Below, piece by piece: positions 27,481 to 37,196 of a stretch of 64,000 bases of DNA. The stretch is from Flavobacteriaceae bacterium (GTDB lineage Bacteria; Bacteroidota; Bacteroidia; Flavobacteriales; Flavobacteriaceae), in NCBI GenBank assembly GCA_029252265.1, contig JAQXBT010000050.1:1-64000 (forward strand), written 5' to 3'. Each line of letters begins with the position of its first letter. The first letter of the stretch is position 1. Below the pieces are notes generated by a model. It saw nothing but the letters and a program-made list of their open reading frames with translations, was not told where the DNA came from and did no database searches. Made by a program: the position numbers and the translations under genes.

Positions 27481-27771
27481 TTAAGATATTGTTTTAAAAT
27501 GTTCAACAGTCGGGAAGGGGGCGTAATGTTGATGTAATAAACGCTTCCATTCTAAGTATGCATTTGAGTTTCTAAACCCGATTTCATGTGCCTCTAAAGT
27601 CTCCCAGTCCACGAGTAAAATATATCTATTGGGGCGTTCCAAACACTGTTTTAACGAATGTCCTAAATAGCCGTTAATAGAACAGATGTACTTTTCTGCA
27701 ATCTTAAAATCATGTTCAAATTGATTTTGATGCCCTTCTTTTACATCAAGTATTGCAACTTCAAGTATCAT
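27481..27771 (-). CDS. Antibiotic biosynthesis monooxygenase-like (ABM) protein
   Basis: 96 residues, one ferredoxin-like ABM domain: 'MILEVAILDVKEGHQNQFEHDFKIAEKYI', 'INGYLGHSLKQCLERPNRYILLVDWETLEAHEIGFRNS' and 'EWKRLLHQHYAPFPTVEHF'. Members act as small monooxygenases or heme-degrading enzymes, often with no antibiotic role. The His in the final segment and the Trp/Glu in the middle are conserved in the family. It overlaps the previous gene by 4 bases (ATGA), so the two are co-translated. Confidence 0.82.
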   Translation of the reverse strand: MILEVAILDVKEGHQNQFEHDFKIAEKYICSINGYLGHSLKQCLERPNRYILLVDWETLEAHEIGFRNSNAYLEWKRLLHQHYAPFPTVEHFKTIS

Positions 27772-28100
27772 AGTTCTATTAGTATCGAGGTGCCTTTAGC
27801 ATAATCGTTACAAGTCCATTCCCAATTTTCATTTAGGGATAACTTAGCACTATCAAAAGTAATAATAGATTCACATTTACCGGTTTTAAAATCGTCATTT
27901 AGGGTTTGATGTTGATAAGTGAAAAATAATTTATTTCCCTCAATACGACCTGAAAGTGCTCCAAATAAAACAGTGCCCCCTTGATAGGTTCCCCAAATAA
28001 TCTGACCATTTTGGCGATATTCAAAGAGGGTTTCTGAGCTCACGTCGCCATTTGACGAACTCGATTCCGCTTTGAATTTTTTAGCGTTTAGATTAAACAT
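27768..28100 (-). CDS. Small conserved protein, beta-rich, function unknown
   Basis: 110 residues with no signal peptide. It has a repeated strand pattern ('SETLFEYRQNGQIIWGTYQGGTVLFGALSGRIEGNKLFFTYQHQTLN', then 'GKCESIITF', 'ENWEWTCNDYAKGTSILIEL'). Close relatives are often labelled 'n-acetylglutamate synthase', a name without support, since nothing here resembles an acetyltransferase. It is followed by the ABM gene with a 4-base overlap. A small ligand-binding beta barrel is possible. Confidence 0.7.
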   Translation of the reverse strand: MFNLNAKKFKAESSSSNGDVSSETLFEYRQNGQIIWGTYQGGTVLFGALSGRIEGNKLFFTYQHQTLNDDFKTGKCESIITFDSAKLSLNENWEWTCNDYAKGTSILIEL

Positions 28101-28149
28101 ATTATTAAATTCATTTAAAATACGTTGTGTAGTTTTTTAAATCGGTAAT

Positions 28150-28561
28150 CTATTTAAAATAAATCTTCTTGCACTCTTTTAAATCCGGTGAATCTAAGGA
28201 TCCGAGTAAATCTTTAATCGGCAATAAAAAATTATGTAATTGATTATGAGCTTCTCCTGTCATTGTACATTTTCGGAAAATAGTTGAAAATTCAATTTTC
28301 AACTCCTCAGATAGTTCTTTGTAAGCATTGATTTCCTCTTTCTTTTCAAAGGAATTCATTATAGAGATCATGGTTTCAATTCCTGTCGTTGTTTCAGGAT
28401 TTGCACTCCAACGGTTTCCGTGATTTAATTGAACGCTGCTACTTTTTTGAATCTTCATTTTCGGTTTGTAGTTGACTTTTTTTCTCTTTCGTTTGGTTGA
28501 CACAAGAATGTGTTAAGCACAAGGCTAAAACGAATGTGATGTTGAGTAAAGGTGTTTTCAT
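28150..28561 (-). pseudogene. Frameshifted lipoprotein gene
   Basis: The longest open frame (28150-28503, GTG start) has a basic, signal-free N-terminus and then a coherent domain ('GNRWSANPETTTGIETMISIMNSF', 'KCTMTGEAHNQLHNFLLPIKDLL') seen in small flavobacterial lipoproteins. In another frame from an ATG at 28561 lies a lipoprotein signal (MKTPLLNITFVLALCLTHSC) followed by a charged linker, running into a stop at about 28439. Losing one A in the run opposite 28443-28448 would join the two. This is the second apparent frameshift within 1.2 kb. Function unknown. Confidence 0.68.
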
Positions 28562-28768
28562 TTTTTTAGATTTAAGGTTTTAATTTACTTTTTGGATCAT
28601 CTTCGCCATTAAGAGTCCCATATATTTTAAATACAGGCTCCTATTATCTTGTATGTGAAAAGAATAAAGGCATTGCCTAAATTTTTCCAAACGAGTAATT
28701 AAGTATCAATTATTGGTTAATTGGTTGTGAAGTAAAACATTGGGGCGTTGCTTCGTTGTAAAGATAAT

Positions 28769-28800
28769 AAAAAAAGCATCCTCATAGGATGCTCTTTTTA
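28769..28800 (-). terminator. Rho-independent terminator of dnaN
   Basis: Stem gcatcct / aggatgc (28776-28782/28786-28792) with a 3-base loop and, on the minus strand, a strong T-run. It lies 18 bases after the dnaN stop. Confidence 0.85.
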
Positions 28801-28817
28801 TCATAATATTAAATCTG

Positions 28818-29936
28818 TTAGCTATTCAACATCACTGGCATAACTAACATCGTAACGGTTTCACCTACATCCAAGCCGTCTATTGGGGTTAAGATCCCGG
28901 CACGATTTGGCATGCTCATTTCTAACTGCACGTCATCGGCGTTTAAATTATTGAGCATTTCTGATAAAAATCGTGAGTTAAATCCAATTTGCATATCATC
29001 TCCTTGGTAGTCACACGTTAAGCGTTCTTCGGCTTTATTGCTGTAATCGATATCTTCAGCAGAAATATTTAATTCGGCACCCGCAATCTTCAAACGAATT
29101 TGATGTGTCGTTTTATTTGAGAAAATAGAAACTCGGCGTACCGAATTCAAAAATTGGTTACGACTAATTGTTAAGTGATTTGGGTTTTCTTTTGGAATTA
29201 CCGCTTCGTAGTTTGGATATTTCCCATCAATTAAACGACAAATTAATATCGAATTTTCGAATGAAAATTTTGCATTAGAATCGTTGTATTCAATTGTCAC
29301 ATCATCATCACTCCCAAGTAAAATCCCTTTTAATAAATTTAATGGCTTTTTAGGCATGATAAATTCTGCCGTTTCATTGGCAGTCACATCGGTGCGAGAA
29401 TATTTTACCAATTTGTGTGCATCAGTTGCAACAAACGTTAAGCTCTCTGTTGAAAACTGAAAAAAGACGCCACTCATCACCGGACGTAAATCATCGTTAC
29501 CGGCTGCAAAAATAGTTTTAGAAATAGCAGTTGCTAAAATATCCGCACCCAATACAGTCGTACTCGGACTGTCTAATGAAATGGCTTTAGGGAATTCATC
29601 GGCACTGGCATAAGCCAATGCATATTTTCCATGGTTAGAACTAATTTCAATCGTGTTATTCTCTTCAATGACAAACGTGAGTGGTTGTTCAGGAAATGTT
29701 TTAAGCGTTTCTAACAAAAGTTTTGCTGGAATTGCAACACTACCTTCGCTATCACTTTCAACTTCCAAGGTCGATGCCATGGTAGTTTCTAAGTCGCTTG
29801 CAGAGACGGTTAGTTTTGAATGCTCTAACTCAAATAGGAAATTATCTAAAATAGGCAGGGTATTAGAATTATTAATCACGCCGCCTAAGACTTGAAGTTG
29901 TTTTAGTAAATACGTACTGGAAACTATAAATTTCAT
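28818..29936 (-). CDS. dnaN: DNA polymerase III beta subunit (sliding clamp)
   Basis: 372 residues, the normal clamp length, with three repeated clamp domains (about 1-120, 125-245, 250-372). Recognisable parts are 'MKFIVSSTYLLKQLQVLGGVINNSNTLPILDNFLFE', 'SSNHGKYALAYASADEFP', 'MSGVFFQFSTESLTFVATDAHKLVKY' and the C-terminal 'LTPIDG...TMLVMPVML', the partner-binding groove. It holds polymerase on DNA. It stands alone here, not beside dnaA, so it does not mark the origin. Confidence 0.97.
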   Translation of the reverse strand: MKFIVSSTYLLKQLQVLGGVINNSNTLPILDNFLFELEHSKLTVSASDLETTMASTLEVESDSEGSVAIPAKLLLETLKTFPEQPLTFVIEENNTIEISSNHGKYALAYASADEFPKAISLDSPSTTVLGADILATAISKTIFAAGNDDLRPVMSGVFFQFSTESLTFVATDAHKLVKYSRTDVTANETAEFIMPKKPLNLLKGILLGSDDDVTIEYNDSNAKFSFENSILICRLIDGKYPNYEAVIPKENPNHLTISRNQFLNSVRRVSIFSNKTTHQIRLKIAGAELNISAEDIDYSNKAEERLTCDYQGDDMQIGFNSRFLSEMLNNLNADDVQLEMSMPNRAGILTPIDGLDVGETVTMLVMPVMLNS

Positions 29937-29975
29937 CTGTGATGTATGTTATAAATTTAATAATATGGGTTCTTA

Positions 29976-29983
29976 CAAATATA
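29976..29983 (-). promoter_or_regulatory. -7 promoter element for dnaN
   Basis: Reads TATATTTG on the minus strand, 39 bases before the start. A TTTA at the -33 position (30003-30006), 19 bases away, matches 3 of 4 bases. Confidence 0.55.
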
Positions 29984-30066
29984 TCTTTTTGACGCTAATT
30001 ATTAAAAGAAACTTATTAACATTAAGTTGATAGCTTTTTGACATGAATCAACTTCTTATTTTGGAC

Positions 30067-30903
30067 TTAATCTTTAAAGAAATTTACAGATATTGTATCC
30101 ATCATATTTAGTCCCAATAGAGTAGAAGCACTCCCAACAGTTGCTAAATTACTTCGATACACGGCAATTTCAAGGTAGTCAGATGAATTGAATACAACCA
30201 AACCTTGACCTTCATCGTTCCGTGAATCAAACGGAATGTTAAAATCTACAATATCACTGTAATGGTTAAAAATGCGTTTAAATTTGTGGTTTCGTGCTGA
30301 AATTTCAAAACGCCGTCCTTTTTGAACCGTTTCAAAAAAGCGTTTTTTAATATTGGTCACCACATTACCGTAATGATCTATATAAATCACATTGCCGACT
30401 AATTGACTGGTGTCGTCTCTTAGAATAGGGGCAATATTTTTTATCGGTTTGATTTCTGTGATTACTTTTCCAATCACTTCCAAAGTTCCACCACGAGCAA
30501 TGTGTGCAGCGACTTTCACAAATACATCCAACACAGGAAAACTGGTCGAAATTTTATCGTGAATATTTATTTCTACAATTTTTTGAGGATTAATTTCTGA
30601 ACAAATCATACTCATAATCCCATTATTAGCACAAATAAAATAATGATCATTCAACTGAATCGCGATGTGTTTATTTTCTTCACTTATTTCTGAATCAACT
30701 CCAATAATATGGATGCTTCCAACAGGAAAACTGCTAAAAGCATTTTGAATAACATAAGCAGCTTCTAAAATACTAAACGGCGAAATGTTATGAGATACAT
30801 CAACAACTTTAGCATCGATAATTTCAGATAGCAAAGCGCCTTTTACAGCACCTGTAAAATGATCTTTTGTTCCAAAATCGGTTGTTAATGTAATGATGGC
30901 CAT
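30067..30903 (-). CDS. SAM hydroxide adenosyltransferase (DUF62 family)
   Basis: 278 residues matching the family of fluorinase/chlorinase relatives: 'LTTDFGTKDHFTGAVKGALL', 'VVDVSHNISPFSILEAAYVI', 'FPVGSIHIIGVD' and 'FICANNGIMS' in the N-terminal domain, and 'IYIDHYGNVVTNI' in the C-terminal beta domain. Most bacterial members hydrolyse S-adenosylmethionine to adenosine and methionine rather than halogenate. It is divergent from phoH, 175 bases away. Confidence 0.9.
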   Translation of the reverse strand: MAIITLTTDFGTKDHFTGAVKGALLSEIIDAKVVDVSHNISPFSILEAAYVIQNAFSSFPVGSIHIIGVDSEISEENKHIAIQLNDHYFICANNGIMSMICSEINPQKIVEINIHDKISTSFPVLDVFVKVAAHIARGGTLEVIGKVITEIKPIKNIAPILRDDTSQLVGNVIYIDHYGNVVTNIKKRFFETVQKGRRFEISARNHKFKRIFNHYSDIVDFNIPFDSRNDEGQGLVVFNSSDYLEIAVYRSNLATVGSASTLLGLNMMDTISVNFFKD

Positions 30904-31078
30904 TGGCGCAACGTATTGAATTGTTTAAAAATGTATTCAAAAACTTGATCGTTTAAGATATACAAACTTACATATTTTTTGTTTTAAAATTTTATTAACA
31001 GTCCTAAATATTATACTAAATTGTCACTACTTTTATAACTTCATACGAAAACATAAACCAACTAAATAGTATACCTCT

Positions 31079-32032
31079 TTGAATGAACTAATTATTGAAT
31101 TAATAGATATTACTCCCAAAGAGTTTTTTGGGCCTCAAAACAATAATATCGCGCTTATAAAAATGTATTTTCCAAAGTTGAAAATTGTTGCTCGAGGTAC
31201 TAAAATCACAGCCTTTGGAGATGATGATATGCTCGCAGAATTTGATAAACGCCTTAAAATGTTGCTAAGTCATTTCGAAAAATATAATAAATTAGACGAA
31301 AACATGATTGAACGTGTCCTGACAAGTCATTCTAAAAAGGATTACGAAACATCTAAAAAAAGTGGCGATGTCATTGTACACGGCGTGAATGGGCGCTTAA
31401 TAAAAGCACAAACAGCAAATCAACGTAAATTAGTTGATAGTGTTCGCGAAAACGACATGGTGTTTGCCATTGGCCCCGCAGGAACGGGTAAAACCTACAC
31501 AGGGGTTGCGTTAGCAGTAAGAGCTCTTAAAAACAAAGAAGTTAAACGAATAATTCTGACCCGTCCAGCAGTAGAAGCAGGAGAGAATCTCGGATTTTTA
31601 CCTGGAGATCTAAAAGAAAAACTAGATCCTTACATGCAACCGTTATATGATGCACTGAGAGATATGATTCCTGCTGAAAAATTAGAAAGTTATATCGAAA
31701 ATGGTACGATTCAAATTGCACCATTAGCTTTTATGAGAGGCCGTACATTGGATCATGCCTTTGTTATTTTGGATGAAGGTCAGAACACAACTCACGCTCA
31801 AATGAAAATGTTTTTAACCCGAATGGGAAAAGATGCTAAATTCCTCTTAACAGGTGATCCTGGTCAAATTGATTTGCCACGACGGACGATTTCAGGGTTA
31901 AAAGAAGCCCTTCTAATTTTAAAAGATATAGAAGGTGTTGGCATGATTTTCTTAGACGACAAAGATGTAATTCGCCATAAATTGGTCAAAAAAGTAATTG
32001 AAGCTTATAAACATATTGAAAACAGAGACTAA
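31079..32032 (+). CDS. PhoH family P-loop ATPase
   Basis: 317 residues from a TTG start; the ATG one base further on is out of frame. Flavobacterial homologues begin the same way ('NELIIEL'). The N-terminal 100 residues carry a small KH-like domain ('FPKLKIVARGTKI'). The PhoH ATPase follows, with Walker A GPAGTGKT (132-139), 'TRPAVEAGENLGFLPGDLKEKLDPY' and Walker B DEGQN (232-236). It is linked to RNA metabolism in other bacteria. It precedes purC by 9 bases and may share a transcript with it. Confidence 0.92.
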   Translation: MNELIIELIDITPKEFFGPQNNNIALIKMYFPKLKIVARGTKITAFGDDDMLAEFDKRLKMLLSHFEKYNKLDENMIERVLTSHSKKDYETSKKSGDVIVHGVNGRLIKAQTANQRKLVDSVRENDMVFAIGPAGTGKTYTGVALAVRALKNKEVKRIILTRPAVEAGENLGFLPGDLKEKLDPYMQPLYDALRDMIPAEKLESYIENGTIQIAPLAFMRGRTLDHAFVILDEGQNTTHAQMKMFLTRMGKDAKFLLTGDPGQIDLPRRTISGLKEALLILKDIEGVGMIFLDDKDVIRHKLVKKVIEAYKHIENRD

Positions 32033-32041
32033 AAAAATAAC

Positions 32042-32995
32042 ATGAGTCATACCATTTCCGATACCAATTTTAAGTTCCCAAATCAAACGAACCTTTACAA
32101 AGGAAAAGTTAGAGAAGTCTATTCAATAAATAACGATTTATTAGTCATGGTGGCTACCGATCGTTTGTCGGCATTTGATGTGGTGATGCCAAAAGGGATT
32201 CCGTATAAAGGTCAAATTCTTAATCAAATCGCTACTAAAATGATGGCAGCTACTACCGATATCGTTCCCAATTGGTTGGTTGCTACACCCGATCCAAATG
32301 TTGCTGTAGGTCACTTATGTGAGCCGTTCAAAGTTGAAATGGTCATACGTGGCTATATGTCGGGTCATGCGGCCCGTGAATATACATCCGGAAAACGAGT
32401 CCTTTGTGGCGTCCCAATGCCTGAGGGTTTAAAAGAAAACGATGCCTTTCCAATACCAATTATTACTCCTGCGACAAAAGCAGAGATGGGTGACCATGAT
32501 GAAGATATTTCACGAGAAGATATCATAAGTCGCGGGATTGTATCTGAAGTTGATTATCTTGTTTTGGAAGAGTATACTAGAAAATTATTTCAAAGAGGAT
32601 CTGAAATAGCAGCATCTAGAGGGTTGATTTTAGTGGATACCAAATATGAATTTGGTAAAACAAAACAGGGAAAAATTGTTTTGATAGATGAAATTCATAC
32701 GCCTGACTCCTCAAGATATTTTTATGCAGATGGCTATGAAGCACGACAAGTTGCAAATGAACCTCAAAAACAGCTTTCAAAAGAGTTTGTACGCCAATGG
32801 TTAATTAGTCATGATTTTCAAGGCCTAGAGGGACAGAAAGCACCCCTGATGAGTGACGATTATATTACAACCGTAAGTGAACGTTATATAGAATTGTATG
32901 AAAATATTACGGGTGAAGTTTTTGTAAAAGCAGATGTAACCGATATTCAATCCCGAATTGAAACGAACGTCCTTAAGTATTTAAAGACTGTATAA
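32042..32995 (+). CDS. purC: Phosphoribosylaminoimidazole-succinocarboxamide synthase
   Basis: 317 residues. It has the SAICAR synthetase landmarks: '[12 protein letters not shown]', '[15 protein letters not shown]', '[17 protein letters not shown]', '[18 protein letters not shown]', '[12 protein letters not shown]' and '[12 protein letters not shown]', the aspartate/ATP binding segments. It joins CAIR with aspartate in purine synthesis, the step just before PurB (gene at 11726). Its 3' end overlaps the opposing acyltransferase-like gene by 23 bases. Confidence 0.96.
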   Translation: MSHTISDTNFKFPNQTNLYKGKVREVYSINNDLLVMVATDRLSAFDVVMPKGIPYKGQILNQIATKMMAATTDIVPNWLVATPDPNVAVGHLCEPFKVEMVIRGYMSGHAAREYTSGKRVLCGVPMPEGLKENDAFPIPIITPATKAEMGDHDEDISREDIISRGIVSEVDYLVLEEYTRKLFQRGSEIAASRGLILVDTKYEFGKTKQGKIVLIDEIHTPDSSRYFYADGYEARQVANEPQKQLSKEFVRQWLISHDFQGLEGQKAPLMSDDYITTVSERYIELYENITGEVFVKADVTDIQSRIETNVLKYLKTV

Positions 32996-34082
32996 AAACT
33001 TTTATCTTGTAAGCTTTCTGTCTAAAAAAACCATAAACTTGGGTATTTGCTTTAATAATATAAATAGAGATGAGGCTCACGGTTACTAAAAAACAAAAGG
33101 CACCAATTATGGCTTCAAATGGTGTGAGGTTTTTTCCAAAGATTCTGTTGAGTCCCCAACCTGTAAAACTTCCATAAAGAAGGATAAAATGTATAATATA
33201 AATTGAGAGTGTTTTTTGACCTATCTTTAAAATAGTAGGGTGCTTTAAATACGTTTCTAAGGCGTAAAACAATCCAAATAATAACAGTACATTCCCGAGA
33301 CGAATAAATAAATAATTGTAATTAGCAACCTCTATAAAAAGTGAAAAGTCAGTTAGCAATGCAAGCCAATGTATTAGGGGTGTTGACCCGTAAATTAATC
33401 CAAAGCCAACACCAAAAAAACCTGATACTATCGCAGTTTTAAATTTTGGACGGATTAAATACCCATAAAATAAGGTCGCAATAAATGCACCGTAGGTCAT
33501 ATATCCAAACCATGGAATAATAGTAAATACAGACCCGTTATCTTTCGTGAAATAATTGGCAATTGCCAATGGAACCCCTTCTGCAGCGTAATTCCTATAA
33601 AGTGGTTCGGTTAGAAATATGATGGTTCCCAAACACAACATGACTATTGAAAATATTAGAGCCTTTTTTTGAGTAATTGCATAGATACAGACTATCAAAA
33701 TTAGAGAGAGTCCAATACATTGCAAAACATCAATTACCAAAAAATAAGTCCCAAAAGATCCTGTAAACCATCTAAAAATTGGAATTCTGAGAGCATATCC
33801 AATACCAATCAACATCAACCCACGGATGACGCCTTTACGCATTCGGTGTCTCAGTGTTCCTTTTTCCTTTGCCTTGATAAGTAAATAAGTGAAAATCAGC
33901 CCTGAAATAGTAAAAAAAACAGGAGCTGTAATTCCTCTAAAATAGCGCCACGTAGTGTATGCCAGATTATTAGGGTCTCGAAATTCAACGGCTAATAGCG
34001 TGTCAATGAAATGCCCCTGAAGCATCATTAAAATAGCAAACGCCCTGACAGCGTCAATAAAATAGAGCCGATTGATTTGCAA
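32973..34082 (-). CDS. HGSNAT-like multi-pass membrane acyltransferase
   Basis: 369 residues with about ten transmembrane helices and little outside them. It begins '[26 protein letters not shown]' and has '[18 protein letters not shown]', the pattern of the heparan-alpha-glucosaminide N-acetyltransferase-like family (PF07786), in which the His in 'LQGH' is catalytic. '[15 protein letters not shown]' near the end is also typical. It probably moves an acyl group across the membrane to a sugar or lipid. It starts with TTG; no ATG precedes residue 19. Confidence 0.72.
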   Translation of the reverse strand: MQINRLYFIDAVRAFAILMMLQGHFIDTLLAVEFRDPNNLAYTTWRYFRGITAPVFFTISGLIFTYLLIKAKEKGTLRHRMRKGVIRGLMLIGIGYALRIPIFRWFTGSFGTYFLVIDVLQCIGLSLILIVCIYAITQKKALIFSIVMLCLGTIIFLTEPLYRNYAAEGVPLAIANYFTKDNGSVFTIIPWFGYMTYGAFIATLFYGYLIRPKFKTAIVSGFFGVGFGLIYGSTPLIHWLALLTDFSLFIEVANYNYLFIRLGNVLLLFGLFYALETYLKHPTILKIGQKTLSIYIIHFILLYGSFTGWGLNRIFGKNLTPFEAIIGAFCFLVTVSLISIYIIKANTQVYGFFRQKAYKIKVFIQSLNT

Positions 34083-34201
34083 AATTGGTTAGTTTTGATG
34101 CAAAGTTAGGGTATAATTTTAACATATAATGTGTTGGAATTATAGAATCAAAGACCAAGAGTGTCTGAAAATTTATTAACTTACCCACTAAATCTTAAAA
34201 A

Positions 34202-36103
34202 ATGATTTCATACCAACTCAAAAACAGGGACTCCTACAATAAAAATTATATAAATTCTACAGAAAACCCTGAAGTGTTTTGGGCAGAAATTGCGAAAGAT
34301 AATTTCATTTGGAAACGACCATGGGATCGGGTGTTAGATTGGGATTTCTCGAAACCAAAAATTAGTTGGTTTGATGGGGCAAAACTGAATATTACAGAAA
34401 ATTGTATCGATCGTCATCTGAAAACTCAGGGTGATAAAACAGCGATCCTGTTTGAACCAAACGATCCAAAGGAACCTTCCGAAGCAATTACATACAAAGA
34501 TTTACATAAACGTGTGAATGCATTTGCCAACGTATTACTATCAAAAGGTATTCAAAAAGGAGATCGTGTTTGTATTTACTTACCAATGATTCCAGAACTT
34601 GCAATTTCTGTGTTGGCATGTGCTCGAATTGGAGCCATTCATTCCGTTGTTTTTGCGGGATTCTCAGCAACAGCACTTTCTACAAGAATCAATGATTCAG
34701 ATTGTAAAATGCTGATTACAAGCGATGGTGGTTATCGAGGCGCAAAGACTATTGATTTAAAATCGATTGTGGATACAGCACTTTTAGATTGTGACGGAAT
34801 AGAATCGGTATTAGTCGCCAAACGTATTCATTCTGATATTCCAATGGTCTCAGGGCGAGATTTTTGGTTACAACCTCTTTTAGAGGCTGCTTCTGATCAA
34901 TGTGAGCCCACGGTTATGGACGCGGAAGACCCGTTATTTATATTATATACTTCTGGTTCCACAGGAACTCCAAAAGGCATGGTGCATACCACCGCAGGAT
35001 ATATGGTCTATAGTGCATATACATTTAAAAATGTTTTTCAATACGAATCGGATGATGTGTATTGGTGTACGGCCGATATCGGTTGGATTACTGGACACAG
35101 TTACATTGTGTATGGACCTCTTTTAAATGGCGCTACTACCGTAATGTTTGAAGGCGTTCCTAGCTACCCAGATTATGGTCGATTCTGGTCAATTATCGAC
35201 AAACATAAAGTTACTCAGTTTTATACAGCTCCAACTGCTATTAGAGCCTTAGCAAAAGAAGGGCTTGGTGTTGTAGATCCCTATGATTTATCCTCTTTAA
35301 AAATTTTAGGAACTGTTGGTGAACCTATAAACGAAGAAGCTTGGCATTGGTATAATGATCATATTGGAAAACAAAAATGTCCTATTGTCGATACTTGGTG
35401 GCAAACGGAAACAGGCGGTATTATGATTTCGCCAATCCCCAACAGTTTTGAAGGAAAACCAACGTTTGCAACCTTACCATTTGTAGGAATTCAACCTACA
35501 CTTATGGATGAAAAAGGGGAGGAGATGGATGGGAATTCGGTCGAAGGACGTTTGTGTATCAAATTTCCATGGCCATCCATGGCGCGGACTATTTGGGGGA
35601 ATCATCAACGCTATAAAGAGACCTATTTTTCAGCCTACGATAATATGTATTTTACAGGGGATGGCGCTTTGAGAGATGAAAACGGTCACTACCGAATAAC
35701 AGGGCGTGTCGATGATGTAATTATTGTATCGGGGCATAATTTAGGAACCGCACCCATTGAAGATGCGATTAATGAACATCCAATGGTCGCGGAATCGGCA
35801 ATTGTTGGCTATCCACACGACATTAAAGGCAGTGCCTTATATGGATTTGTAACCCTAAAAAATGAAACGAATTCTAACGATGCTTTAAAAGCTGAAATCA
35901 ACCAGTATATAAGCAAACAAATAGGACCTATTGCAAAGCTTGATAAAATTCAGTTTACTTCGGGACTTCCAAAAACGCGCTCTGGTAAAATTATGCGTCG
36001 GATTCTTCGTAAGATCGCGAGTAAGGATACTTCAAATTTAGGAGATATCAGTACTCTATTAAACCCTGAAGTTGTTGAAACGATTATGAAAAGTTCACTT
36101 TAA
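34202..36103 (+). CDS. acs: Acetate-CoA ligase (acetyl-CoA synthetase)
   Basis: 633 residues, full length. The N-terminal 'NPEVFWAEIAKDNFIWKRPWDRVLDWDFS' and the AMP-binding motif YTSGSTGTPKG (249-259) are diagnostic, as are 'WWQTETGGIMI' and 'YFTGDGALRDENGHYRITGRVDDVI'. The C-terminal 'PKTRSGKIMRRILRKIA' contains Lys596, the residue acetylated to switch Acs off in other bacteria. It makes acetyl-CoA from acetate and ATP. It appears to be a single-gene unit. Confidence 0.97.
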   Translation: MISYQLKNRDSYNKNYINSTENPEVFWAEIAKDNFIWKRPWDRVLDWDFSKPKISWFDGAKLNITENCIDRHLKTQGDKTAILFEPNDPKEPSEAITYKDLHKRVNAFANVLLSKGIQKGDRVCIYLPMIPELAISVLACARIGAIHSVVFAGFSATALSTRINDSDCKMLITSDGGYRGAKTIDLKSIVDTALLDCDGIESVLVAKRIHSDIPMVSGRDFWLQPLLEAASDQCEPTVMDAEDPLFILYTSGSTGTPKGMVHTTAGYMVYSAYTFKNVFQYESDDVYWCTADIGWITGHSYIVYGPLLNGATTVMFEGVPSYPDYGRFWSIIDKHKVTQFYTAPTAIRALAKEGLGVVDPYDLSSLKILGTVGEPINEEAWHWYNDHIGKQKCPIVDTWWQTETGGIMISPIPNSFEGKPTFATLPFVGIQPTLMDEKGEEMDGNSVEGRLCIKFPWPSMARTIWGNHQRYKETYFSAYDNMYFTGDGALRDENGHYRITGRVDDVIIVSGHNLGTAPIEDAINEHPMVAESAIVGYPHDIKGSALYGFVTLKNETNSNDALKAEINQYISKQIGPIAKLDKIQFTSGLPKTRSGKIMRRILRKIASKDTSNLGDISTLLNPEVVETIMKSSL

Positions 36104-36149
36104 ATTTTATAATAATTAAATAGATATTAAATACTTAAAATAGATTTTT

Positions 36150-37196
36150 ATGAAAACCAATTTAATTTACACGATTTTCTTTACGTTGTTATTTTTCTGT
36201 TGTAAAACAGAATTAAAAACGTCTATAAATATTTCAAATTCAGATTACTTAGATAGTTCTCAAAAGGAGGATCAGTATTTAGGTGGCATAAAAATGATTC
36301 CAATTTCGACTCCTAAAGGAGAATTTAAGGTTTGGACCAAACGTGTAGGAAACAATCCCACCATGAAAGTATTATTACTCCATGGTGGGCCAGGAATGAC
36401 ACACGAAATCTATGAAAGTTTTGATGGTTATTTTCCTAATGAAGGCATCGAGTATTATTACTATGACCAATTAGGATCTTATTATAGCGATCAACCTAAA
36501 GACATGTCATTATGGGACTTAGGTCGATTTGTTGAAGAAGTAGAACAGGTGCGAATTGCATTGGGATTGTCGAGTGATAATTTTTATTTGTACGGACAAT
36601 CTTGGGGTGGTATTTTGGGTATGCAATATGCACTAAAATATCAAGAACATTTAAAAGGATTGATTATTTCCAATATGGTACCATCAATTCCAGATTACCA
36701 AAAGTATTCGGATGAAGTCTTAGCCCCTAAATTAGATCCAGATGTTTTAGAAGAAATTATGGCGTTTGAAAATTTAGAAGATTATACCAACGAACGTTAT
36801 ATGGAATTGGTCGTTAATAATTATTACACCAAACACATCATCCGTTTGCCTGTTGATGAATGGCCAGAACCCTTAAATCGTAGTTTTAAACATATCAATA
36901 CAGATGTATATGTCACCATGCAAGGACCTAGTGAGTTTGGAATTAAAGGCGATGCTAATTTAAAAGAGTGGGATGTTAAAGCCGATTTACACAAAATATC
37001 CGTACCGACTTTAAGTATTGGGGCCACTCATGACACCATGGATCCCGCGCAAATGAAATTTATATCTGAAGAAGTGCAAAACGGTCGTTTTTTATTGTGC
37101 CCAAATGGAAGTCACTTATCACAATTTGACGATCAAAAAATCTATTTTGAAGGCTTGATTCAATTTATAAAAGAGGTGGATAACGGCTCGTTTTAA
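36150..37196 (+). CDS. Proline iminopeptidase-family hydrolase (lipoprotein)
   Basis: 348 residues with a lipoprotein signal (LFFCCK, Cys17 or Cys18), so envelope-anchored unlike typical cytoplasmic Pip. The alpha/beta hydrolase core (about 55-345) has the oxyanion-loop motif HGGPG (79-83) and the nucleophile elbow GQSWGG with Ser151. Late 'GATHDTMDP' and 'CPNGSHLS' supply the Asp and His of the triad. The S33 family removes N-terminal proline, but specificity cannot be read from sequence. It converges with the MFS gene (4-base overlap). Confidence 0.85.
   Translation: MKTNLIYTIFFTLLFFCCKTELKTSINISNSDYLDSSQKEDQYLGGIKMIPISTPKGEFKVWTKRVGNNPTMKVLLLHGGPGMTHEIYESFDGYFPNEGIEYYYYDQLGSYYSDQPKDMSLWDLGRFVEEVEQVRIALGLSSDNFYLYGQSWGGILGMQYALKYQEHLKGLIISNMVPSIPDYQKYSDEVLAPKLDPDVLEEIMAFENLEDYTNERYMELVVNNYYTKHIIRLPVDEWPEPLNRSFKHINTDVYVTMQGPSEFGIKGDANLKEWDVKADLHKISVPTLSIGATHDTMDPAQMKFISEEVQNGRFLLCPNGSHLSQFDDQKIYFEGLIQFIKEVDNGSF

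Noticed and set aside
27768..28100. N-acetylglutamate synthase name
   Set aside because: No acetyltransferase motif; beta-rich small protein.
28503..28503. GTG start for the 117-residue frame
   Set aside because: Its basic N-terminus is the wrong-frame reading of a lipoprotein linker; the true start is likely 28561 with a frameshift.
28818..29936. dnaN as a marker of the replication origin
   Set aside because: No dnaA, no DnaA-box cluster, and flanking genes are unrelated.
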